This document shows, one piece after another, positions 16,801-21,993 of a stretch of DNA of 64,000 nt. Both the position numbers and the translations under genes were made by a program. The number at the start of each line of letters is the position of its first letter. Position 1 is the stretch's first letter. The notes beneath the pieces were generated by a model, which worked only from the letters and a program-made list of their open reading frames with translations, did no database searches and was not told where the DNA came from. The stretch spans positions 1 through 64,000 of the forward strand of contig JAAYBR010000108.1 of NCBI GenBank assembly GCA_012730045.1, written 5' to 3'. Source of the stretch: Candidatus Hydrogenedentota bacterium. GTDB taxonomy: Bacteria; Hydrogenedentota; Hydrogenedentia; Hydrogenedentales; CAITNO01.

Positions 16801-16999
16801 GCCCGCCCCAGCGCTCCATCACCTGGAACGCGCGCCAGCCCTTCTCCGGCACCCGGTCCGGACCCAGGTCCATCCCCGTCACACAGCACCACAGCTCGCC
16901 GACAGGCCGCCGGGCCGCGAACACGCCGCCCCACAACTCCTCCAGCCGCGCCCGCACCTGAAGCCGCTCCGTTTCCCAGTCGCCGTGAAACACCGCCAT
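13838..16999 (-). CDS. GH38 alpha-mannosidase
   Basis: A 1053-aa retaining alpha-mannosidase with no signal peptide, so probably cytoplasmic. The catalytic domain holds the zinc-binding GHSHIDTAWLWP (His and Asp ligands, near residue 250). The nucleophile Asp is in WLPDAFGFPWSLPQIL, and a third metal region lies further on. A long beta-sandwich C-terminal domain ends the protein. A GTG lies at 17008, but the ATG at 16999 was preferred because the AAAGG ribosome site is then about 10 nt upstream. It likely trims mannose from N-glycan-like or polymer fragments. Pairing with a kinase (araB) and a WbsX-like protein suggests a glycan-use transcript (inference). Confidence 0.93.
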   Translation of the reverse strand: MAVFHGDWETERLQVRARLEELWGGVFAARRPVGELWCCVTGMDLGPDRVPEKGWRAFQVMERWGGLDQTTWFRMTAVVPPEFAGRRVVALLNPCAYTDIPGLPGHEESGEALAYVNGKPHQGIDRHHPFMVLAEKAQAGARYEILLEACPSTRFDATHVFAQADLAVMDRAVWDFHWDARVCLDLLEELPADSTVWKRMMRLLTETVHAVDLQRRDGPEFAASLAAARARLQKGLKEFPAAPHAGRLTLIGHSHIDTAWLWPLRETRRKVGRTFSTVLRLMEQYPEYHFSASQPALYQFVKENFPDLWRGIKRRVKEGRWELCGAPWVEQDSQMPCGEALVRQFVYGNRFFEREFGKRTHIAWLPDAFGFPWSLPQILCKAQMDTFHTIKLGWNRYTRFPHGCFLWQGPDGSRIRAVVPPLNYNGDPVPGQLRDQWEQFPQKDLLDEAPFSFGWGDGGGGPSPRMLEYGRRLKNITGVPRCDFGRTDDCFDRMRASAPDAALPVWNGELYLELHRGCQTTQGRTKRNNRKCEGLLHRAELLSAWALLHGGEYEQETLLAAWRILLTHQFHDILPGSSIGEVYFDAGLNYKELRGLAEGVLQRAASFLAARMDPGTPPAGALTLAVWNPAPVPGCDLVTVRALLPEGPCHLEDAAGRDLGPVQRTGENEAVFLPDGLPPLGHAVFHVAPGASKAKPADRVKATPRLLENGLVRVRLDARGRFTSVYDKVAGREALAPGQKGNVLQLFDDRPGANDAWDIEYNFERTMWEPGPAESVEVVENGPLRAAVRVVRRTAHSRFEQEIRLRAGSARVDVVNRVDWHEKRALLKAAFPVDILTPRATFDIQFAAVERPTHENTDADRARFEVTAHHWADLSEAGYGVSLLNDCKYGHDVRGNVLRLSLLRAPVDPDPHADEGYHEFTYALLPHTGDWRGATQAEGLLLNRPAFALPLPARSGAVKPALPAAASFVAAAQANIVVDTVKKAEDGNAVIVRFHEAHGARGPADLRFCRTPKTAHECDLMEENDTPVPVAPDGTVRLQVTPFEIRTLKVTFK

Positions 17000-17055
17000 G
17001 AGCCGCACGCCTTTCGTGTTAAGGAAGGAAACGCCCCGGAACCGGGGCCGCGCAG

Positions 17056-17085
17056 ATTATAAGAAACCCCCGCGCGGGAAACCAA
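17056..17085 (-). promoter_or_regulatory. Promoter of the mannosidase gene
   Basis: On the minus strand: -35 TTGGTT (17085-17080), 18-bp spacer, perfect -10 TATAAT (17061-17056). The start codon is about 57 bp downstream. Confidence 0.6.
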
Positions 17086-17118
17086 CGCGGGGGAAAAGCG
17101 CACGGCAAGCCAGCCCAA

Positions 17119-17219
17119 GTCCGACCTGTCCGACCTGTCCGACCCGTCAGACCTGTCCGACCCGTCAGACCGGCGCGGCCCATCGGACCGATCCGACGGA
17201 TCCGACCGATCGGTCCGAT
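17119..17219. repeat. 9-bp-period array GTCCGACCT followed by a GATC-rich palindrome
   Basis: Six tandem 9-mers (GTCCGACCT, GTCCGACCC or GTCAGACCT) run from 17119 to about 17172. They are followed by a palindrome with arms CATCGGACCGATC and GATCGGTCCGATG (about 17180-17219). The same 9-mer family recurs in opposite orientation at 20068-20121, on the other side of the VIT/MerR operon. Confidence 0.8.
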
Positions 17220-17240
17220 GGAAGCCCGGCGCCCGGGCGG

Positions 17241-19592
17241 TCAGCCCGTGGCCGGCCTGGGGTCCGCCGCCGCCGCGGCGGTGAAAAAATCCACCAGCGC
17301 GGCGAGGAGCGCATCGTCCGACATTCCCGCACGGGGCTCTTCGCCGTCCATCAGGGCGGCCAGCGGGGTTGTGTCCACCCGGGCAAAGGGGGCGTCCAGC
17401 TCGCACCGGCCCACGCTCCCAAGGAACCGTTCGACGGCGTCCGCCGGAATCCCGGCGGGCCAGAGGGCCTCATGCTCCTTCAGGAACGCAAGGAGCGGCA
17501 GCAGACGCGGGAACCGGGGGTGCCGCGCCCCGTCCTCCCCGATCTCGGCGAACAGGACCACCAGCTCGGCCAGGCCCAGGAGCACCTGGCGGGCGGTGGG
17601 CGCTTCGGGCGCCGCTTCCGGCGGCGCGGCCTTCCTGCGGCGGAGGAACGTGGGCACGCTCCCGAATATCCCGTTTGCGTCCGGCATGGGCAGCCTCTCC
17701 ATGAAAATGCGGGGCGGGGCAAAGGACTCCATCATCATCGGCGCGGGGATGCAGCGGTCCACGGAGAAGTAGGCGCCGGGGTCGCTGTCCTCGGGCATGC
17801 CGGTGACGACGGCGCGGGTCTCGGGTAGGACCCCCGGCCGGTCGTCCGCGCGCTTCACGACGGACACGAGAGACAGGGCGCGGCTGGCGAGGCCGTATTC
17901 CCCACCGAGCGCCTCCAGCCGCCGCGTGAGGCGCTGGGACTTCCGCGAATCCGTGTCCGCGTCCCCGAAGAGGGCGTCCGTGTCCGTCACCAGCCGCGCG
18001 CCCTGCACCAGCTTGAGGGCCTCGCCCAGGGGGGACTCCCCCACCTGGACGGGGAGGTCGAAACCGCCGCCGTCCCAGGTGACGGACAGCGTTCCGTCCC
18101 CCGGCCCGTCGCACGCGCCGAACAGCACCCACGGCTGGCCCTCGCGGGCCGCGTCGGCGGGCTCGGGGAGCCATTCGGCCTTCTTCAGCCCCTTTGCCGC
18201 GCACCGGACGTTGGCCGCGAGCACCGCGCCAACGCCCCGGAACAGGGACAGCACGCCCGCCGCCACGTCCTCGCGGGGGCCGAGGAAACGCCCCACTCCG
18301 CCGCTCTCGCGGGCCAGCAGCGCCAGCATGCGGTCCTGGCTGGCGCTGCCGATGCCGAGACAGTGGACCCGCGCGCCGCACGCGCGGACCCGCGCCAGCA
18401 GGTCGTCGCCGCCGAAGACCTCGCCGTCCGTGACCAGCAGCAGGTCGCCGTCCTTTCCGATCATCTTCGCGGCGGCCCCCACGCCCGCGGCCAGCTCGGT
18501 GCCCCCCGCCGCCTCCACGGCCCCCACAAAGGCCCGCGCCGCCGACAGGTTCTTCGGCGTGGCCGGAAGCAGCTCCGGGCGGAACGGCCTCACCCGGCTC
18601 TCGAACAGCACAATGCCGAACCGGTCTTCCGGACGCAGGGTCTCAAGACACGCGCAGACCGCCGCCTTGGCCTGCTCCAGCCGGACCCCCTCCATGGACC
18701 CCGAGTGGTCCAGCAGAAAGACCACCCGCTTCTCCGTCCGCTCCGGGCGGCCGAAACAGGCCGAGGGCACGACCGCGGCAATGCGGCCCCGCCCCGCACC
18801 GTCCACCCCCGCGAAGACCGACGGCCGGTCGGCGGCCGCCCCCCGCGTCTCCAGCACCACGTCGCGGTTGGGCAGGTCGCCCGCCGTCGCCAGACGCACC
18901 CGCAGCCCGCCGTCCGCGCCCGCCCCCACCGACACGGGGTGCGAGGGGCAGACCAGCTCCGCGCCGTCGGGCGCGGCCACGTTCAGGTCGAAGGCCACAC
19001 GGTGCAGGCCCTTGGCGTCGGCCTTCCAGCGGGGCAGCACCACGTCGCCGAACAGCTCCTCCGGCAGGGACATCTCCCCCGTGCCGTCGTCGGCGATGCC
19101 GCAGACGGCCTTCGCGTGGTAGCCCGGCGCCAGGGTGAAGGGGAAGCGGAACCGAAACCCGTCGTCGTGGAACTCGACCCCCGCCGCGATCTCCAGGAAC
19201 ACCGTCACCGTCTCGCCCGGGCGGATGTTCCCCACGTTCAGGTTGGTCACGCCGTCCTGGTAGGTCTGCGCCAGGGCCGACAGGCTGCCCCGCTCGATCC
19301 CGCGCTCGTAGGTCTCCCGCGCCTTCGCCGTCGGCCGCAGCTCCGACTCCGCCTCAAACCCGTCCCCCGTGATGCGGAACCGCCGCAGCGCCGCGTCGCG
19401 CGGCAGCGCGAAGGCGTAAATCATCTCCAGCGGCTTCTTCTCCTCCGACCGGAACACATGGCGCACCACCAGCCGCGCCCCCACCGGCAGCACCGTCCCC
19501 GTCAGCAGCAGGTCCTGCATGCCCAGTTTCACCGCGCCGCCCTTCGCGTACACCCCGAACCCGCTGATTTCACCCCCGTCATGCCTGGTCAT
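17241..19592 (-). CDS. VIT and VWA domain protein
   Basis: A 783-aa protein with an N-terminal VIT (vault/inter-alpha-trypsin) domain, about residues 15-145, including the conserved KARETYERGI helix and the NLNVGNIRPGETV strand. A VWA domain follows at about 288-470 with a complete MIDAS: DHSGSM (Asp295, Ser297, Ser299), Thr365 and Asp389 (VTDGE). The C-terminal 300 residues are beta/alpha and poorly recognisable. There is no signal peptide or TM segment, so it is probably cytoplasmic. The start at 19592 overlaps the end of the MerR gene by 14 bp, showing co-expression. The role is unknown; bacterial VIT/VWA proteins are thought to be metal-dependent protein-interaction modules. Confidence 0.9.
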   Translation of the reverse strand: MTRHDGGEISGFGVYAKGGAVKLGMQDLLLTGTVLPVGARLVVRHVFRSEEKKPLEMIYAFALPRDAALRRFRITGDGFEAESELRPTAKARETYERGIERGSLSALAQTYQDGVTNLNVGNIRPGETVTVFLEIAAGVEFHDDGFRFRFPFTLAPGYHAKAVCGIADDGTGEMSLPEELFGDVVLPRWKADAKGLHRVAFDLNVAAPDGAELVCPSHPVSVGAGADGGLRVRLATAGDLPNRDVVLETRGAAADRPSVFAGVDGAGRGRIAAVVPSACFGRPERTEKRVVFLLDHSGSMEGVRLEQAKAAVCACLETLRPEDRFGIVLFESRVRPFRPELLPATPKNLSAARAFVGAVEAAGGTELAAGVGAAAKMIGKDGDLLLVTDGEVFGGDDLLARVRACGARVHCLGIGSASQDRMLALLARESGGVGRFLGPREDVAAGVLSLFRGVGAVLAANVRCAAKGLKKAEWLPEPADAAREGQPWVLFGACDGPGDGTLSVTWDGGGFDLPVQVGESPLGEALKLVQGARLVTDTDALFGDADTDSRKSQRLTRRLEALGGEYGLASRALSLVSVVKRADDRPGVLPETRAVVTGMPEDSDPGAYFSVDRCIPAPMMMESFAPPRIFMERLPMPDANGIFGSVPTFLRRRKAAPPEAAPEAPTARQVLLGLAELVVLFAEIGEDGARHPRFPRLLPLLAFLKEHEALWPAGIPADAVERFLGSVGRCELDAPFARVDTTPLAALMDGEEPRAGMSDDALLAALVDFFTAAAAADPRPATG

Positions 19593-19992
19593 CGTCTGAA
19601 TCCTCCTGTGCGCCGGCGTTCACCTGCCGGCTGAACTCCTCTATCGCACGCCGCAGCGCGCGCAGGCGCCGCGGACCAAAACCCTCTTTCACCGACACCC
19701 GCACCCCCGGCGCGATGTCCAGCTCGCGCCACACCGCCCCCTCCGGGGCCGGGGATGGCTCCGCCCCCGCGCCCTCCAGCACGCGCCGGGCCTGCGAAAG
19801 CGTCAGCCCCCGCCGCTGCAGCGCCCGGATCTCCCCCAGACGCCGCAGATGCTCCGGACCATACGCCGCGTTGCGGCCCGCCCGCAGCGGCCCCGGCAGC
19901 AGCCCCTCGCTGATGTACAGCCGGATCGTCCGCGCCGGAACCCCCGAACGCTCCGCCAGTTCCGCCAGCCGCATTTCCTGTTGCTTCGCCAT
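19579..19992 (-). CDS. MerR-family transcriptional regulator
   Basis: A 137-aa regulator. The N-terminal MerR winged helix is clear: LAELAERSGVPARTIRLYIS, then EGLLPGP and the wing AYGPEHLRRL. A short C-terminal part (residues 80-137) has no obvious metal-binding cysteines, so it is not a classical metal sensor. The ATG at 19992 was chosen because the HTH begins a few residues later and a GGAG-type site (AAGGAG) lies upstream. It overlaps the VIT/VWA gene by 14 bp and probably regulates the pair. Its promoter has a 17-bp rather than a 19-bp spacer, so classical MerR untwisting activation at this site is unlikely and repression is more plausible (inference). Confidence 0.9.
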   Translation of the reverse strand: MAKQQEMRLAELAERSGVPARTIRLYISEGLLPGPLRAGRNAAYGPEHLRRLGEIRALQRRGLTLSQARRVLEGAGAEPSPAPEGAVWRELDIAPGVRVSVKEGFGPRRLRALRRAIEEFSRQVNAGAQEDSDDDQA

Positions 19993-20016
19993 GGGTCGGC
20001 TCCTTGTGCCGGAGGG

Positions 20017-20045
20017 ATTATACCGCCAAAATGCGACAGTGTCAA
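20017..20045 (-). promoter_or_regulatory. Perfect consensus sigma-70 promoter of the MerR-VIT/VWA operon
   Basis: On the minus strand: TTGACA (20045-20040), 17-bp spacer, TATAAT (20022-20017). Both hexamers match the consensus fully. The -35 box overlaps a small palindrome GACA-CT-GTC-like segment that could be an operator half. Confidence 0.85.
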
Positions 20046-20067
20046 GTTTAGGCGCGGCCCGGTTTCG

Positions 20068-20121
20068 GTCGGACGTGTCGGACAGGTCGGACCTGTCAGA
20101 CTTGTCGGACTTGTCGGACGG
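20068..20121. repeat. 9-bp-period array GTCGGACNN
   Basis: Six tandem 9-mers of the form GTCGGACNN (one reads GTCAGAC). It is the reverse complement of the family at 17119-17172. It lies in the divergent region between the MerR operon and the DUF1080 gene, directly upstream of both promoters. Confidence 0.8.
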
Positions 20122-20151
20122 GGGGTGTTCTCCGGCGGCGGCGGCCGCTTC

Positions 20152-20182
20152 TTGACATTCCGGGGGGGGGCGGGGCCATGAT
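20152..20182 (+). promoter_or_regulatory. Possible promoter of the DUF1080 gene
   Basis: A perfect -35 TTGACA (20152-20157) with a 19-bp G-rich spacer and CATGAT (20177-20182) as a weak -10. The start codon is 45 bp downstream. Confidence 0.4.
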
Positions 20183-20227
20183 GGGGGGGAACCGCCGAAG
20201 AGGCACAACACCAGGGAGACCCGGACG

Positions 20228-20896
20228 ATGACAGACCGTGAGATGACCCGCAGGATGTTTCTGGGCGGCTTGGCGGCGGTGACGCCGGCGGCCATGATGG
20301 CGGCCCACGCCCAGGACGAGAAGAAGCCGAAGGACAAGCCGAAGGGCAAGGACGGCAAGAAGAAGGACTGGAAGGAGCTGTTCAACGGGAAGGACCTGAC
20401 GGGCTGGACGCCCGAGGGCAAGGCCGCGTGGAAGGTGGAGGACGGCGTGCTGATCGGCACCCAGGGTCCGGGCAACGCCCCGGGCGACCTCTTCACCGTC
20501 GAGGAGTTCGCGGACTTCCGGCTGGTGGTGGAGTACAAACTGCAGTGGCCCGCCAACAGCGGGGTGTGGTTCCGCTACCAGAACCCGGAGACGTCCTACC
20601 AGGCGGACATGCTGGAGTACAAGGACCCCGAGGCGTATTCGGGCACCATCTACTGCCCCGGCCGCCTGTTCTTGTCGCGCAACCTGGACCCGAAGCTGGA
20701 GAAGAAGGACGACTGGAACACGATGAAGATCACGGCCAAGGGCGGCCACCTCGAAGTGGAGCTGAACGGCGTGAAGGTCGGCGACGTGGAGGACACCGCC
20801 ATCGCCAAGGGCCGGATCGGCTTCCAGATCCACCCCGGCGACGAGTTCAAGGACATGAAACTCAGCGTCCGCAAGATGCGCCTGCTGGTCCTCTGA
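20228..20896 (+). CDS. DUF1080 (3-keto-disaccharide hydrolase domain) exported protein
   Basis: A 222-aa protein with a twin-arginine-like leader (MTRRMFLGGLAAV, cleavage after AHA, about residue 28). A lysine-rich linker is followed by one DUF1080 domain. The domain starts with the family's EELFNGKDL-type motif (here KELFNGKDLTGW) and includes NSGVWFRYQNPE and an end segment IGFQIHPGDEFKDMKLS. DUF1080 is a concanavalin-like fold common in Planctomycetes-type genomes and includes 3-keto-glycoside hydrolases. It probably acts on or binds a glycoside outside the cytoplasm. An AGGGAGA ribosome site precedes the ATG. A strong intrinsic terminator follows directly. Confidence 0.92.
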   Translation: MTDREMTRRMFLGGLAAVTPAAMMAAHAQDEKKPKDKPKGKDGKKKDWKELFNGKDLTGWTPEGKAAWKVEDGVLIGTQGPGNAPGDLFTVEEFADFRLVVEYKLQWPANSGVWFRYQNPETSYQADMLEYKDPEAYSGTIYCPGRLFLSRNLDPKLEKKDDWNTMKITAKGGHLEVELNGVKVGDVEDTAIAKGRIGFQIHPGDEFKDMKLSVRKMRLLVL

Positions 20897-20917
20897 TCCG
20901 CAGACGAAAGCAATTCA

Positions 20918-20959
20918 GGGCGCGGCTCCGATACCGGGGCCGCGCCCTTTCCTTTTTTT
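20918..20959 (+). terminator. Intrinsic terminator after the DUF1080 gene
   Basis: The stem GGGCGCGGC / GCCGCGCCC (20918-20926 with 20939-20947) and a 12-bp loop are followed at once by a T-rich tract (20948-20959). The T tract abuts the left end of the first GxxExxY-remnant element. Confidence 0.9.
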
Positions 20960-20960
20960 G

Positions 20961-21436
20961 TCCGCAGAGGACGCAGATTTGCGCAGAGGGGGGGAGTGGA
21001 TCGCTCCGCGCGCGAAGGGGCCGAGAGGTGTCTCCCCCATTGCCGGAGAAACCGCCGCTGTTGCCGGTTTCCAAAGCGCCGAAGGCGCGGCACAAGATAG
21101 CCCGGGGCGTGAGCCCCGGGAAGGGGGAAACGATCATCTCCCACAGAGCGCCGAAGGCGCGGCACATGCGCGGAAGGCCTTTGTGCCGCCCCTTCGGGGC
21201 TCCGGGGAGGGGGGGGGCGGTTTCCCGGGGCTCACGCCCCGGGCTATTTTGTGGCGCGCTTTCAGCGCTTGGGAATGCCGCGCGCCGCGAACTCCCGTTG
21301 GAGTGCCTCCTGGCACACCGCCTCCAGAAACCCGCAGCCCAGCTCCGAATGGACCGCCATCGCCACGCCAATAATGGCATAGGTTTCCGGATCCCGCTGC
21401 TCTTTCCCATCTGCGCAAATCTGCGTCATCTGCGGA
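20961..21436. mobile_element. Inverted-end element R1 with truncated GxxExxY gene
   Basis: A 476-bp unit with 26-bp terminal inverted repeats that match at 24 of 26 positions. The left end starts TCCGCAGAGGACGCAG and the right end is its near complement at 21411-21436. CGCAG recurs every 9 bp inside the ends. The interior holds G-rich filler, nested hairpins of the CCCGGGGCTCACGCCCCGGG type, and a truncated GxxExxY reading frame. It is repeated almost identically as R2 at 21482. Confidence 0.6.
21262..21429 (-). pseudogene. Truncated GxxExxY protein remnant in R1
   Basis: A 55-codon frame that begins with an ATG inside the terminal inverted repeat and keeps only the N-terminal third of the family. 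Landmarks are [20 protein letters not shown]. The motif tyrosine is changed to cysteine in this copy (GFLEAVC). The frame stops where a nested hairpin repeat begins, so the nuclease core is lost. Confidence 0.7.
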
Positions 21437-21462
21437 TCACTCTTCCTCCAGGCCCTCCGCCG
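21437..21462 (-). pseudogene. Duplicated 3' end of the GH78 gene
   Basis: This 26-bp segment encodes AEGLEEE-stop on the minus strand, matching the real GH78 gene end at 21994-22018 in about 23 of 25 positions. It shows that the R unit and the adjoining gene end were duplicated together. Confidence 0.65.
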
Positions 21463-21481
21463 CCGCCCTTTCTTTTTTATG

Positions 21482-21958
21482 TCCGCAGCGGACGCAGATT
21501 TGCGCAGAGTGGGGGGGAGTGGATCGCTCCGCGCGCGAAGGGGCCGAGAGGTGTCTCCCCCATTGCCGGAGAAACCGCCGCTGTTGCCGGCTTCCAAAGC
21601 GCCGAAGGCGCGGCACAAGATAGCCCGGGGCGTGAGCCCCGGGAAGGGGGAAACGATCATCTCCCACAGAGCGCCGAAGGCGCGGCATATGCGCGGAAGG
21701 CCTTTGTGCCGCCCCTTCGGGGCTCCGGGGAGGGGGGGGCGGTTTCCCGGGGCTCACGCCCCGGGCTATTCTGTGGCGCGCTTTCAGCGCTTGGGAATGC
21801 CGCGCGCCGCGAACTCCCGTTGGAGCGCCTCCTGGTACACCGCCTCCAGAAACCCGCACCCCAGCTCGGAATGGACCGCCATCGCCGCGCCAATAATGGC
21901 ATAGGTCTCCGGATCCCGCTGCTCGTTCCCATCTGCGCAAATCTGCGTCATCTGCGGA
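21482..21958. mobile_element. Inverted-end element R2 with truncated GxxExxY gene
   Basis: A second copy of R1, about 521 bp downstream and about 97% identical by eye, with the same 26-bp inverted ends (21482-21507 and 21933-21958). A partial extra end-like sequence (about 21976-21994) lies between it and the GH78 stop codon. R1 and R2 form a tandem duplication, not two separate insertions. Confidence 0.6.
21784..21951 (-). pseudogene. Truncated GxxExxY protein remnant in R2
   Basis: The same 55-codon remnant as in R1, but with the family motif intact (GFLEAVY). It again begins inside the inverted end and stops at the nested hairpin repeat, so it cannot encode the PD-(D/E)XK core. Confidence 0.7.
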
Positions 21959-21993
21959 TCCCTTTTGCCTTTCCCATCCGCGCGATCTGCGGA

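Noticed and set aside
11291-17062. Open frame of more than 1900 codons opposite ispH, araB and the mannosidase
   Set aside because: GC-bias artefact spanning three well-supported genes and their gaps; composition is low-complexity His/Arg/Gly.
17119-17172. Possible coding repeat (Ser-Asp-Leu-like) in the 9-bp array
   Set aside because: In-frame reading is a by-product of the 9-bp period; there is no start codon with a ribosome site and it is placed between genes.
20961-21958. R1/R2 as an insertion sequence with transposase
   Set aside because: No transposase-sized frame exists; only truncated GxxExxY remnants are inside.
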